A stretch of DNA of 64,000 bases from Auanema rhodensis (GCA_964057225.1 OZ059895.1:21896688-21960687); one strand, 5' to 3'; shown: positions 24,569-39,310, counted from the first letter of the stretch. Notes: generated from the sequence alone by a model not told the origin. A program made the numbers and translations.

Positions 24569-27500
24569 CTTTGCCTTGAAAAAAAAAATCTGAAAACATC
24601 TACTTTTTGCTAAATTATTTTGAAATTTTTCGAAAAAATTTTTGTCAAAATGTTTTTGGAAGCAATGTTGAGTGTACATGGAAACTCAACATACACTAAT
24701 GCATCATTTTTCAAACGATCATAACTAATTTTTGTATTAAGCGTTTCTCAATGTAGTATAGTGAATTCGATGCGGATTTTTAAGCTGCGTCGATCTGTGT
24801 TATCAGATTTGCGCTAGCTTAAAAATGCACCGAGATATCAACTGATATAAGTTCACACTTATATCCTCGATTTTCACCCTGAAGAATTAATTTTTTCGTT
24901 GAATAACATTGTCCATCGTCTTTGCCTTGAAAAAAAAAATTTGAAAACATCTACTTTTTGCTAAATTATTTTGAAATTTTTCGAAAAAATTTTTGTCAAA
25001 ATGTTTTTGGAAGCAATGTTGAGTGTACATGGAAACTCAACATACACTAATGCATCATTTTTCAAACGATCATAACTAATTTTTGTATTAAGCGTTTCTC
25101 AATGTAGTATAGTGCATTCGATGCGGATTTTTAAGCTGCGTCGATCTGTGTTATCAGATTTGCGCTAGCTTAAAAATGCACCGAGATATCAACTGATATA
25201 AGTTCACACTTATATCCTCGATTTTCACCCTGAAGAATTAATTTTTTCGTTGAATAACAATGTCCATCGTCTTTGCCTTGAAAAAAGGAATCTAAAAACA
25301 TCTACTTTTTGCTAAATTATTCTGAAATTTTTCGAAAAAATTTTTGTCAAAATGTTTTTGGAAGCAATGTTGAGTGTACATGGAAACTCAACATACACTA
25401 ATGCATCATTTTTCAAACGATCATAACTAATTTTTGTATTAAGCGTTTCTCAATGTAGTATAGTGCATTCGATGCGGATTTTTAAGCTGCGTCGATCTGT
25501 GTTATCAGATTTGCGCTAGCTTAAAAATGCACCGAGATATCAACTGATATAAGTTCACACTTATATCCTCGATTTTCACCCTGAAGAATTAATTTTTTCG
25601 TTGAATAACAATGTCCATCGTCTTTGCCTTGAAAAAAGGAATCTAAAAACATCTACTTTTTGCTAAATTATTCTGAAATTTTTCGAAAAAATTTTTGTCA
25701 AAATGTTTTTGGAAGCAATGTTGAGTGTACATGGAAACTCAACATACACTAATGCATCATTTTTCAAACGATCATAACTAATTTTTGTATTAAGCGTTTC
25801 TCAATGTAGTATAGTGCATTCGATGCGGATTTTTAAGCTGCGTCGATCTGTGTTATCAGATTTGCGCTAGCTTAAAAATGCACCGAGATATCAACTGATA
25901 TAAGTTCACACTTATATCCTCGATTTTCACCCTGAAGAATTAATTTTTTCGTTGAATAACAATGTCCATCGTCTTCGCCTTGAAAAAAGGAATCTAAAAA
26001 CATCTACTTTTTGCTAAATTATTTTGAAATTTTTCGAAAAAATTTTTGTCAAAATGTTTTTGGAAGCAATGTTGAGTGTACATGAAAACTCAACATACAC
26101 TAATGCATCATTTTTCAAACGATCATAACTAATTTTTGTATTAAGCGTTTCTCAATGTAGTATAGTGCATTCGATGCGGATTTTTAAGCTGCGTCGATCT
26201 GTGTTATCAGATTTGCGCTAGCTTAAAAATGCACCGAGATATCAACTGATATAAGTTTACACTTATATCCTCGATTTTCACCCTGAAGAATTAATTTTTT
26301 CGTTGAATAACAATGTCCATCGTCTTCGCCTTGAAAAAAGGAATCTAAAAACATCTACTTTTTGCTAAATTATTCTGAAATTTTTCGAAAAAATTTTTGT
26401 CAAAATGTTTTTGGAAGCAATGTTGAGTGTACATGGAAACTCAACATACACTAATGCATCATTTTTCAAACGATCATAACTAATTTTTGTATTAAGCGTT
26501 TCTCAATGTAGTATAGTGCATTCGATGCGGATTTTTAAGCTGCGTCGATCTGTGTTATCAGATTTGCGCTAGCTTAAAAATGCACCGAGATATCAACTGA
26601 TATAAGTTCACACTTATATCCTCGATTTTCACCCTGAAGAATTAATTTTTTCGTTGAATAACATTGTCCATCGTCTTTGCCTTGAAAAAAAAAATCTGAA
26701 AACATCTACTTTTTGCTAAATTATTTTGAAATTTTTCGAAAAAATTTTTGTCAAAATGTTTTTGGAAGCAATGTTGAGTGTACATGGAAACTCAACATAC
26801 ACTAATGCATCATTTTTCAAACGATCATAACTAATTTTTGTATTAAGCGTTTCTCAATGTAGTATAGTGAATTCGATGCGGATTTTCAAGCTGCGTCGAT
26901 CTGTGTTATCAGATTTGCGCTAGCTTAAAAATGCACCGAGATATCAACTGATATAAGTTCACACTTATATCCTCGATTTTCACCCTGAAGAATTAATTTT
27001 TTCGTTGAATAACATTGTCCATCGTCTTTGCCTTGAAAAAAAAAATCTGAAAACATCTACTTTTTGCTAAATTATTTTGAAATTTTTCGAAAAAATTTTT
27101 GTCAAAATGTTTTTGGAAGCAATGTTGAGTGTACATGGAAACTCAACATACACTAATGCATCATTTTTCAAACGATCATAACTAATTTTTGTATTAAGCG
27201 TTTCTCAATGTAGTATAGTGCATTCGATGCGGATTTTTAAGCTGCGTCGATCTGTGTTATCAGATTTGCGCTAGCTTAAAAATGCACCGAGATATCAACT
27301 GATATAAGTTCACACTTATATCCTCGATTTTCACCCTGAAGAATTAATTTTTTCGTTGAATAACAATGTCCATCGTCTTTGCCTTGAAAAAAGGAATCTA
27401 AAAACATCTACTTTTTGCTAAATTATTCTGAAATTTTTCGAAAAAATTTTTGTCAAAATGTTTTTGGAAGCAATGTTGAGTGTACATGGAAACTCAACAT

Positions 27501-28429
27501 ACACTAATGCATCATTTTTCAAACGATCATAACTAATTTTTGTATTAAGCGTTTCTCAATGTAGTATAGTGCATTCGATGCGGATTTTTAAGCTGCGTCG
27601 ATCTGTGTTATCAGATTTGCGCTAGCTTAAAAATGCACCGAGATATCAACTGATATAAGTTCACACTTATATCCTCGATTTTCACCCTGAAGAATTAATT
27701 TTTTCGTTGAATAACAATGTCCATCGTCTTCGCCTTGAAAAAAGGAATCTAAAAACATCTACTTTTCGCTAAATTATTTTGAAATTTTTCGAAAAAATTT
27801 TTGTCAAAATGTTTTTGGAAGCAATGTTGAGTGTACATGGAAACTCAACATACACTAATGCATCATTTTTCAAACGATCATAACTAATTTTTGTATTAAG
27901 CGTTTCTCAATGTAGTATAGTGAATTCGATGCGGATTTTTAAGCTGCGTCGATCTGTGTTATCAGATTTGCGCTAGCTTAAAAATGCACCGAGATATCAA
28001 CTGATATAAGTTCACACTTATATCCTCGATTTTCACCCTGAAGAATTAATTTTTTCGTTGAATAACAATGTCCATCGTCTTCGCCTTGAAAAAAGGAATC
28101 TAAAAACATCTACTTTTTGCTAAATTATTTTAAAATTTTTCGAAAAAATTTTTGTCAAAATGTTTTTGGAAGCAATGTTGAGTGTACATGGAAACTCAAC
28201 ATACACTAATGCATCATTTTTCAAACGATCATAACTAATTTTTGTATTAAGCGTTTCTCAATGTAGTATAGTGAATTCGATGCGGATTTTTAAGCTGCGT
28301 CGATCTGTGTTATCAGATTTGCGCTAGCTTAAAAATGCACCGAGATATCAACTGATATAAGTTCACACTTATATCCTCGATTTTCACCCTGAAGAATTAA
28401 TTTTTTCGTTGAATAACAATGTCCATCGT
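24569..28429. repeat. Array 1, M71-M81: partial third copy of the block, then divergent units
   Basis: The order is A* A B B D E A*(c) A B C* D*. M75 and M76 repeat the D(tgaaaactc, gtttacac)-E pair 3510 bp after M65 and M66. M72 has a private aaatttgaaaac, M81 a private attttaaaattt. M77 is a hybrid described separately. The order M65-M76 is the same as M127-M138 further right. Confidence 0.8.
26675..27025. repeat. Hybrid monomer M77: type A head, C* tail
   Basis: It starts as type A (cattg, ten A, tctgaaaac, attttg) but ends with GAATTC plus tttcaagctg, a tail otherwise seen only on C units (M12, M14, M57, M68, M130, M140). In sister blocks this place is held by two units, A then C*, between E and A-B. 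Here a single unit stands there. This is what an unequal exchange joining the A head to the C* tail and removing one 351-bp unit would leave; gene conversion is the alternative. Confidence 0.8.
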
Positions 28430-31400
28430 CTTCGCCTTGAAAAAAGGAATCTAAAAACATCTACTTTTTGCTAAATTATTTTGAAATTTTTCGAAAAAAT
28501 TTTTGTCAAAATGTTTTTGGAAGCAATGTTGAGTGTACATGGAAACTCAACATACACTAATGCATCATTTTTCAAACGATCATAACTAATTTTTGTATTA
28601 AGCGTTTCTCAATGTAGTATAGTGCATTCGATGCGGATTTTTAAGCTGCGTCGATCTGTGTTATCAGATTTGCGCTAGCTTAAAAATGCACCGAGATATC
28701 AACTGATATAAGTTTACACTTATATCCTCGATTTTCACCCTGAAGAATTAATTTTTTCGTTGAATAACAATGTCCATCGTCTTCGCCTTGAAAAAAGGAA
28801 TCTAAAAACATCTACTTTTTGCTAAATTATTTTGAAATTTTTCGAAAAAATTTTTGTCAAAATTTTTTTGGAAGCAATGTTGAGTGTACATGGAAACTCA
28901 ACATACACTAATGCATCATTTTTCGAACGATCATAACTAATTTTTGTATTAAGCGTTTCTCAATGTAGTATAGTGCATTCGATGCGGATTTTTAAGCTGC
29001 GTCGATCTGTGTTATCAGATTTGCGCTAGCTTAAAAATGCACCGAGATATCAACTGATATAAGTTCACACTTATATCCTCGATTTTCACCCTGAAGAATT
29101 AATTTTTTCGTTGAATAACAATGTCCATCGTCTTCGCCTTGAAAAAAGGAATCTAAAAACATCTACTTTTTGCTGAATTATTTTGAAATTTTTCGAAAAA
29201 ATTTTTGTCAAAATGTTTTTGGAAGCAATGTTGAGTGTACATGGAAACTCAACATACACTAATGCATCATTTTTCAAACGATCATAACTAATTTTTGTAT
29301 TAAGCGTTTCTCAATGTAGTATAGTGCATTCGATGCGGATTTTTAAGCTGCGTCGATCTGTGTTATCAGATTTGCGCTAGCTTAAAAATGCACCGAGATA
29401 TCAACTGATATAAGTTCACACTTATATCCTCGATTTTCACCCTGAAGAATCAATTTTTTCGTTGAATAACAATGTCCATCGTCTTCGCCTTGAAAAAAGG
29501 AATCTAAAAACATCTACTTTTCGCTAAATTATTTTGAAATTTTTCGAAAAAATTTTTGTCAAAATGTTTTTGGAAGCAATGTTGAGTGTACATGGAAACT
29601 CAACATACACTAATGCATCATTTTTCAAACGATCATAACTAATTTTTGTATTAAGCGTTTCTCAATGTAGTATAGTGCATTCGATGCGGATTTTTAAGCT
29701 GCGTCGATCTGTGTTATCAGATTTGCGCTAGCTTAAAAATGCACCGAGATATCAACTGATATAAGTTCACACTTATATCCTCGATTTTCACCCTGAAGAA
29801 TTAATTTTTTCGTTGAATAACAATGTCCATCGTCTTTGCCTTGAAAAAAGGAATCTAAAAACATCTACTTTTTGCTAAATTATTCTGAAATTTTTCGAAA
29901 AAATTTTTGTCAAAATGTTTTTGGAAGCAATGTTGAGTGTACATGGTAACTCAACATACACTAATGCATCATTTTTCAAACGATCATAACTAATTTTTGT
30001 ATTAAGCGTTTCTCAATGTAGTATAGTGCATTCGATGCGGATTTTTAAGCTGCGTCGATCTGTGTTATCAGATTTGCGCTAGCTTAAAAATGCACCGAGA
30101 TATCAACTGATATAAGTTCACACTTATATCCTCGATTTTCACCCTGAAGAATTAATTTTTTCGTTGAATAACATTGTCCATCGTCTTTGCCTTGAAAAAA
30201 AAAATCTGAAAACATCTACTTTTTGCTAAATTATTTTGAAATTTTTCGAAAAAATTTTTGTCAAAATGTTTTTGGAAGCAATGTTGAGTGTACATGGAAA
30301 CTCAACATACACTAATGCATCATTTTTCAAACGATCATAACTAATTTTTGTATTAAGCGTTTCTCAATGTAGTATAGTGCATTCGATGCGGATTTTTAAG
30401 CTGCGTCGATCTGTGTTATCAGATTTGCGCTAGCTTAAAAATGCACCGAGATATCAACTGATATAAGTTCACACTTATATCCTCGATTTTCACCCTGAAG
30501 AATTAATTTTTTCGTTGAATAACATTGTCCATCGTCTTTGCCTTGAAAAAAAAAATCTGAAAACATCTACTTTTTGCTAAATTATTTTGAAATTTTTCGA
30601 AAAAATTTTTGTCAAAATGTTTTTGGAAGCAATGTTGAGTGTACATGGAAACTCAACATACACTAATGCATCATTTTTCAAACGATCATAACTAATTTTT
30701 GTATTAAGCGTTTCTCAATGTAGTATAGTGAATTCGATGCGGATTTTTAAGCTGCGTCGATCTGTGTTATCAGATTTGCGCTAGCTTAAAAATGCACCGA
30801 GATATCAACTGATATAAGTTCACACTTATATCCTCGATTTTCACCCTGAAGAATTAATTTTTTCGTTGAATAACAATGTCCATCGTCTTCGCCTTGAAAA
30901 AAGGAATCTAAAAACATCTACTTTTTGCTAAATTATTTTGAAATTTTTCGAAAAAATTTTTGTCAAAATGTTTTTGGAAGCAATGTTGAGTGTACATGGA
31001 AACTCAACATACACTAATGCATCATTTTTCAAACGATCATAACTAATTTTTGTATTAAGCGTTTCTCAATGTAGTATAGTGCATTCGATGCGGATTTTTA
31101 AGCTGCGTCGATCTGTGTTATCAGATTTGCGCTAGCTTAAAAATGCACCGAGATATCAACTGATATAAGTTTACACTTATATCCTCGATTTTCACCCTGA
31201 AGAATTAATTTTTTCGTTGAATAACAATGTCCATCGTCTTTGCCTTGAAAAAAAAAATCTGAAAACATCTACTTTTTGCTAAATTATTTTGAAATTTTTC
31301 GAAAAAATTTTTGTCAAAATGTTTTTGGAAGCAATGTTGAGTGTACATGGAAACTCAACATACACTAATGCATCATTTTTCAAACGATCATAACTAATTT

Positions 31401-31588
31401 TTGTATTAAGCGTTTCTCAATGTAGTATAGTGAATTCGATGCGGATTTTTAAGCTGCGTCGATCTGTGTTATCAGATTTGCGCTAGCTTAAAAATGCACC
31501 GAGATATCAACTGATATAAGTTCACACTTATATCCTCGATTTTCACCCTGAAGAATTAATTTTTTCGTTGAATAACAATGTCCATCGT
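28430..31588. repeat. Nine-monomer block, copy 1 (M82-M90)
   Basis: It begins with a signature triplet: D with gtttacac; D with aatttttttgg and ttcgaacg; D with gctgaatt. C, B with ggtaactc, A, A*, D(gtttacac) and an A* preceded by caatg follow. The gctgaatt change removes a minus-strand stop and opens a 63-codon frame (29086-29277) that I do not regard as a gene. Matching triplets begin at 31589 and 34748, a 3159-bp (9-unit) step. Confidence 0.85.
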
Positions 31589-34500
31589 CTTCGCCTTGAA
31601 AAAAGGAATCTAAAAACATCTACTTTTTGCTAAATTATTTTGAAATTTTTCGAAAAAATTTTTGTCAAAATGTTTTTGGAAGCAATGTTGAGTGTACATG
31701 GAAACTCAACATACACTAATGCATCATTTTTCAAACGATCATAACTAATTTTTGTATTAAGCGTTTCTCAATGTAGTATAGTGCATTCGATGCGGATTTT
31801 TAAGCTGCGTCGATCTGTGTTATCAGATTTGCGCTAGCTTAAAAATGCACCGAGATATCAACTGATATAAGTTTACACTTATATCCTCGATTTTCACCCT
31901 GAAGAATTAATTTTTTCGTTGAATAACAATGTCCATCGTCTTCGCCTTGAAAAAAGGAATCTAAAAACATCTACTTTTTGCTAAATTATTTTGAAATTTT
32001 TCGAAAAAATTTTTGTCAAAATTTTTTTGGAAGCAATGTTGAGTGTACATGGAAACTCAACATACACTAATGCATCATTTTTCGAACGATCATAACTAAT
32101 TTTTGTATTAAGCGTTTCTCAATGTAGTATAGTGCATTCGATGCGGATTTTTAAGCTGCGTCGATCTGTGTTATCAGATTTGCGCTAGCTTAAAAATGCA
32201 CCGAGATATCAACTGATATAAGTTCACACTTATATCCTCGATTTTCACCCTGAAGAATTAATTTTTTCGTTGAATAACAATGTCCATCGTCTTCGCCTTG
32301 AAAAAAGGAATCTAAAAACATCTACTTTTTGCTGAATTATTTTGAAATTTTTCGAAAAAATTTTTGTCAAAATGTTTTTGGAAGCAATGTTGAGTGTACA
32401 TGGAAACTCAACTTACACTAATGCATCATTTTTCAAACGATCATAACTAATTTTTGTATTAAGCGTTTCTCAATGTAGTATAGTGCATTCGATGCGGATT
32501 TTTAAGCTGCGTCGATCTGTGTTATCAGATTTGCGCTAGCTTAAAAATGCACCGAGATATCAACTGATATAAGTTCACACTTATATCCTCGATTTTCACC
32601 CTGAAGAATTAATTTTTTCGTTGAATAACAATGTCCATCGTCTTTGCCTTGAAAAAAGGAATCTAAAAACATCTACTTTTTGCTAAATTATTCTGAAATT
32701 TTTCGAAAAAATTTTTGTCAAAATGTTTTTGGAAGCAATGTTGAGTGTACATGGTAACTCAACATACACTAATGCATCATTTTTCAAACGATCATAACTA
32801 ATTTTTGTATTAAGCGTTTCTCAATGTAGTATAGTGCATTCGATGCGGATTTTTAAGCTGCGTCGATCTGTGTTATCAGATTTGCGCTAGCTTAAAAATG
32901 CACCGAGATATCAACTGATATAAGTTCACACTTATATCCTCGATTTTCACCCTGAAGAATTAATTTTTTCGTTGAATAACATTGTCCATCGTCTTTGCCT
33001 TGAAAAAAAAAATCTGAAAACATCTACTTTTTGCTAAATTATTTTGAAATTTTTCGAAAAAATTTTTGTCAAAATGTTTTTGGAAGCAATGTTGAGTGTA
33101 CATGGAAACTCAACATACACTAATGCATCATTTTTCAAACGATCATAACTAATTTTTGTATTAAGCGTTTCTCAATGTAGTATAGTGCATTCGATGCGGA
33201 TTTTTAAGCTGCGTCGATCTGTGTTATCAGATTTGCGCTAGCTTAAAAATGCACCGAGATATCAACTGATATAAGTTCACACTTATATCCTCGATTTTCA
33301 CCCTGAAGAATTAATTTTTTCGTTGAATAACAATGTCCATCGTCTTCGCCTTGAAAAAAGGAATCTAAAAACATCTACTTTTTGCTAAATTATTTTGAAA
33401 TTTTTCGAAAAAATTTTTGTCAAAATGTTTTTGGAAGCAATGTTGAGTGTACATGGAAACTCAACATACACTAATGCATCATTTTTCAAACGATCATAAC
33501 TAATTTTTGTATTAAGCGTTTCTCAATGTAGTATAGTGCATTCGATGCGGATTTTTAAGCTGCGTCGATCTGTGTTATCAGATTTGCGCTAGCTTAAAAA
33601 TGCACCGAGATATCAACTGATATAAGTTCACACTTATATCCTCGATTTTCACCCTGAAGAATTAATTTTTTCGTTGAATAACAATGTCCATCGTCTTTGC
33701 CTTGAAAAAAGGAATCTAAAAACATCTACTTTTTGCTAAATTATTCTGAAATTTTTCGAAAAAATTTTTGTCAAAATGTTTTTGGAAGCAATGTTGAGTG
33801 TACATGGTAACTCAACATACACTAATGCATCATTTTTCAAACGATCATAACTAATTTTTGTATTAAGCGTTTCTCAATGTAGTATAGTGCATTCGATGCG
33901 GATTTTTAAGCTGCGTCGATCTGTGTTATCAGATTTGCGCTAGCTTAAAAATGCACCGAGATATCAACTGATATAAGTTCACACTTATATCCTCGATTTT
34001 CACCCTGAAGAATTAATTTTTTCGTTGAATAACATTGTCCATCGTCTTTGCCTTGAAAAAAAAAATCTGAAAACATCTACTTTTTGCTAAATTATTTTGA
34101 AATTTTTCGAAAAAATTTTTGTCAAAATGTTTTTGGAAGCAATGTTGAGTGTACATGGAAACTCAACATACACTAATGCATCATTTTTCAAACGATCATA
34201 ACTAATTTTTGTATTAAGCGTTTCTCAATGTAGTATAGTGCATTCGATGCGGATTTTTAAGCTGCGTCGATCTGTGTTATCAGATTTGCGCTAGCTTAAA
34301 AATGCACCGAGATATCAACTGATATAAGTTCACACTTATATCCTCGATTTTCACCCTGAAGAATTAATTTTTTCGTTGAATAACATTGTCCATCGTCTTT
34401 GCCTTGAAAAAAAAAATCTGAAAACATCTACTTTTTGCTAAATTATTTTGAAATTTTTCGAAAAAATTTTTGTCAAAATGTTTTTGGAAGCAATGTTGAG

Positions 34501-34747
34501 TGTACATGGAAACTCAACATACACTAATGCATCATTTTTCAAACGATCATAACTAATTTTTGTATTAAGCGTTTCTCAATGTAGTATAGTGAATTCGATG
34601 CGGATTTTTAAGCTGCGTCGATCTGTGTTATCAGATTTGCGCTAGCTTAAAAATGCACCGAGATATCAACTGATATAAGTTCACACTTATATCCTCGATT
34701 TTCACCCTGAAGAATTAATTTTTTCGTTGAATAACAATGTCCATCGT
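31589..34747. repeat. Nine-monomer block, copy 2 (M91-M99)
   Basis: It has the same signature triplet as 28430, then Bt A D Bt A A*. Compared with copies 1 and 3, the C unit after the triplet is missing and a D-Bt-A group is added, so whole units were lost and gained while the 3159-bp step was kept. M93 has both gctgaatt and a private A to T at 32413, which puts a stop codon into the minus-strand frame open in its sisters. Confidence 0.8.
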
Positions 34748-37700
34748 CTTCGCCTTGAAAAAAGGAATCTAAAAACATCTACTTTTTGCTAAATTATTTT
34801 GAAATTTTTCGAAAAAATTTTTGTCAAAATGTTTTTGGAAGCAATGTTGAGTGTACATGGAAACTCAACATACACTAATGCATCATTTTTCAAACGATCA
34901 TAACTAATTTTTGTATTAAGCGTTTCTCAATGTAGTATAGTGCATTCGATGCGGATTTTTAAGCTGCGTCGATCTGTGTTATCAGATTTGCGCTAGCTTA
35001 AAAATGCACCGAGATATCAACTGATATAAGTTTACACTTATATCCTCGATTTTCACCCTGAAGAATTAATTTTTTCGTTGAATAACAATGTCCATCGTCT
35101 TCGCCTTGAAAAAAGGAATCTAAAAACATCTACTTTTTGCTAAATTATTTTGAAATTTTTCGAAAAAATTTTTGTCAAAATTTTTTTGGAAGCAATGTTG
35201 AGTGTACATGGAAACTCAACATACACTAATGCATCATTTTTCGAACGATCATAACTAATTTTTGTATTAAGCGTTTCTCAATGTAGTATAGTGCATTCGA
35301 TGCGGATTTTTAAGCTGCGTCGATCTGTGTTATCAGATTTGCGCTAGCTTAAAAATGCACCGAGATATCAACTGATATAAGTTCACACTTATATCCTCGA
35401 TTTTCACCCTGAAGAATTAATTTTTTCGTTGAATAACAATGTCCATCGTCTTCGCCTTGAAAAAAGGAATCTAAAAACATCTACTTTTTGCTGAATTATT
35501 TTGAAATTTTTCGAAAAAATTTTTGTCAAAATGTTTTTGGAAGCAATGTTGAGTGTACATGGAAACTCAACATACACTAATGCATCATTTTTCAAACGAT
35601 CATAACTAATTTTTGTATTAAGCGTTTCTCAATGTAGTATAGTGCATTCGATGCGGATTTTTAAGCTGCGTCGATCTGTGTTATCAGATTTGCGCTAGCT
35701 TAAAAATGCACCGAGATATCAACTGATATAAGTTCACACTTATATCCTCGATTTTCACCCTGAAGAATTAATTTTTTCGTTGAATAACAATGTCCATCGT
35801 CTTCGCCTTGAAAAAAGGAATCTAAAAACATCTACTTTTCGCTAAATTATTTTGAAATTTTTCGAAAAAATTTTTGTCAAAATGTTTTTGGAAGCAATGT
35901 TGAGTGTACATGGAAACTCAACATACACTAATGCATCATTTTTCAAACGATCATAACTAATTTTTGTATTAAGCGTTTCTCAATGTAGTATAGTGCATTC
36001 GATGCGGATTTTTAAGCTGCGTCGATCTGTGTTATCAGATTTGCGCTAGCTTAAAAATGCACCGAGATATCAACTGATATAAGTTCACACTTATATCCTC
36101 GATTTTCACCCTGAAGAATTAATTTTTTCGTTGAATAACAATGTCCATCGTCTTTGCCTTGAAAAAAGGAATCTAAAAACATCTACTTTTTGCTAAATTA
36201 TTCTGAAATTTTTCGAAAAAATTTTTGTCAAAATGTTTTTGGAAGCAATGTTGAGTGTACATGGTAACTCAACATACACTAATGCATCATTTTTCAAACG
36301 ATCATAACTAATTTTTGTATTAAGCGTTTCTCAATGTAGTATAGTGCATTCGATGCGGATTTTTAAGCTGCGTCGATCTGTGTTATCAGATTTGCGCTAG
36401 CTTAAAAATGCACCGAGATATCAACTGATATAAGTTCACACTTATATCCTCGATTTTCACCCTGAAGAATTAATTTTTTCGTTGAATAACATTGTCCATC
36501 GTCTTTGCCTTGAAAAAAAAAATCTGAAAACATCTACTTTTTGCTAAATTATTTTGAAATTTTTCGAAAAAATTTTTGTCAAAATGTTTTTGGAAGCAAT
36601 GTTGAGTGTACATGGAAACTCAACATACACTAATGCATCATTTTTCAAACGATCATAACTAATTTTTGTATTAAGCGTTTCTCAATGTAGTATAGTGCAT
36701 TCGATGCGGATTTTTAAGCTGCGTCGATCTGTGTTATCAGATTTGCGCTAGCTTAAAAATGCACCGAGATATCAACTGATATAAGTTCACACTTATATCC
36801 TCGATTTTCACCCTGAAGAATTAATTTTTTCGTTGAATAACAATGTCCATCGTCTTCGCCTTGAAAAAAGGAATCTAAAAACATCTACTTTTTGCTAAAT
36901 TATTTTGAAATTTTTCGAAAAAATTTTTGTCAAAATGTTTTTGGAAGCAATGTTGAGTGTACATGGAAACTCAACATACACTAATGCATCATTTTTCAAA
37001 CGATCATAACTAATTTTTGTATTAAGCGTTTCTCAATGTAGTATAGTGCATTCGATGCGGATTTTTAAGCTGCGTCGATCTGTGTTATCAGATTTGCGCT
37101 AGCTTAAAAATGCACCGAGATATCAACTGATATAAGTTCACACTTATATCCTCGATTTTCACCCTGAAGAATTAATTTTTTCGTTGAATAACAATGTCCA
37201 TCGTCTTCGCCTTGAAAAAAGGAATCTAAAAACATCTACTTTTCGCTAAATTATTTTGAAATTTTTCGAAAAAATTTTTGTCAAAATGTTTTTGGAAGCA
37301 ATGTTGAGTGTACATGGAAACTCAACATACACTAATGCATCATTTTTCAAACGATCATAACTAATTTTTGTATTAAGCGTTTCTCAATGTAGTATAGTGC
37401 ATTCGATGCGGATTTTTAAGCTGCGTCGATCTGTGTTATCAGATTTGCGCTAGCTTAAAAATGCACCGAGATATCAACTGATATAAGTTCACACTTATAT
37501 CCTCGATTTTCACCCTGAAGAATTAATTTTTTCGTTGAATAACAATGTCCATCGTCTTTGCCTTGAAAAAAGGAATCTAAAAACATCTACTTTTTGCTAA
37601 ATTATTCTGAAATTTTTCGAAAAAATTTTTGTCAAAATGTTTTTGGAAGCAATGTTGAGTGTACATGGTAACTCAACATACACTAATGCATCATTTTTCA

Positions 37701-37906
37701 AACGATCATAACTAATTTTTGTATTAAGCGTTTCTCAATGTAGTATAGTGCATTCGATGCGGATTTTTAAGCTGCGTCGATCTGTGTTATCAGATTTGCG
37801 CTAGCTTAAAAATGCACCGAGATATCAACTGATATAAGTTCACACTTATATCCTCGATTTTCACCCTGAAGAATTAATTTTTTCGTTGAATAACATTGTC
37901 CATCGT
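34748..37906. repeat. Nine-monomer block, copy 3 (M100-M108)
   Basis: The signature triplet is followed by C Bt A D C Bt. The start (triplet, C, Bt, A) equals copy 1, 6318 bp to the left, to the level I can read. After that it follows copy 2 for D before diverging. B units here carry ggtaactc, linking them to the trimers at 11934-15091. Confidence 0.8.
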
Positions 37907-39310
37907 CTTTGCCTTGAAAAAAAAAATCTGAAAACATCTACTTTTTGCTAAATTATTTTGAAATTTTTCGAAAAAATTTTTGTCAAAATGTTTTTGGAAG
38001 CAATGTTGAGTGTACATGGAAACTCAACATACACTAATGCATCATTTTTCAAACGATCATAACTAATTTTTGTATTAAGCGTTTCTCAATGTAGTATAGT
38101 GCATTCGATGCGGATTTTTAAGCTGCGTCGATCTGTGTTATCAGATTTGCGCTAGCTTAAAAATGCACCGAGATATCAACTGATATAAGTTCACACTTAT
38201 ATCCTCGATTTTCACCCTGAAGAATTAATTTTTTCGTTGAATAACAATGTCCATCGTCTTCGCCTTGAAAAAAGGAATCTAAAAACATCTACTTTTCGCT
38301 AAATTATTTTGAAATTTTTCGAAAAAATTTTTGTCAAAATGTTTTTGGAAGCAATGTTGAGTGTACATGGAAACTCAACATACACTAATGCATCATTTTT
38401 CAAACGATCATAACTAATTTTTGTATTAAGCGTTTCTCAATGTAGTATAGTGAATTCGATGCGGATTTTTAAGCTGCGTCGATCTGTGTTATCAGATTTG
38501 CGCTAGCTTAAAAATGCACCGAGATATCAACTGATATAAGTTCACACTTATATCCTCGATTTTCACCCTGAAGAATTAATTTTTTCGTTGAATAACATTG
38601 TCCATCGTCTTTGCCTTGAAAAAAAAAATCTGAAAACATCTACTTTTTGCTAAATTATTTTGAAATTTTTCGAAAAAATTTTTGTCAAAATGTTTTTGGA
38701 AGCAATGTTGAGTGTACATGGAAACTCAACATACACTAATGCATCATTTTTCAAACGATCATAACTAATTTTTGTATTAAGCGTTTCTCAATGTAGTATA
38801 GTGCATTCGATGCGGATTTTTAAGCTGCGTCGATCTGTGTTATCAGATTTGCGCTAGCTTAAAAATGCACCGAGATATCAACTGATATAAGTTCACACTT
38901 ATATCCTCGATTTTCACCCTGAAGAATTAATTTTTTCGTTGAATAACAATGTCCATCGTCTTCGCCTTGAAAAAAGGAATCTAAAAACATCTACTTTTCG
39001 CTAAATTATTTTGAAATTTTTCGAAAAAATTTTTGTCAAAATGTTTTTGGAAGCAATGTTGAGTGTACATGGAAACTCAACATACACTAATGCATCATTT
39101 TTCAAACGATCATAACTAATTTTTGTATTAAGCGTTTCTCAATGTAGTATAGTGAATTCGATGCGGATTTTTAAGCTGCGTCGATCTGTGTTATCAGATT
39201 TGCGCTAGCTTAAAAATGCACCGAGATATCAACTGATATAAGTTCACACTTATATCCTCGATTTTCACCCTGAAGAATTAATTTTTTCGTTGAATAACAT
39301 TGTCCATCGT
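37907..39310. repeat. Array 1, M109-M112: A C* A C*
   Basis: Four units forming a 702-bp A-C* dimer twice, leading into the six-monomer blocks. No private variants noticed. Confidence 0.75.

Noticed and set aside
29086-29277. 63-codon minus-strand open frame in satellite unit M84
   Set aside because: It lies within the tandem repeat, starts only at TTG, and exists only because one A to G change removes a stop present in nearly all other units. No signal, motif or transcription context supports a gene.
32245-32436. Possible sixth copy of the frame in M93
   Set aside because: It carries the opening change but also the A to T at 32413, which makes a TAA in the minus-strand frame. It is counted as evidence against coding.
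35404-35595. Same 63-codon frame in M102
   Set aside because: It is the block-duplicated copy of the frame at 29086, 6318 bp (two 9-unit steps) away. The repetition reflects satellite duplication, not coding constraint.
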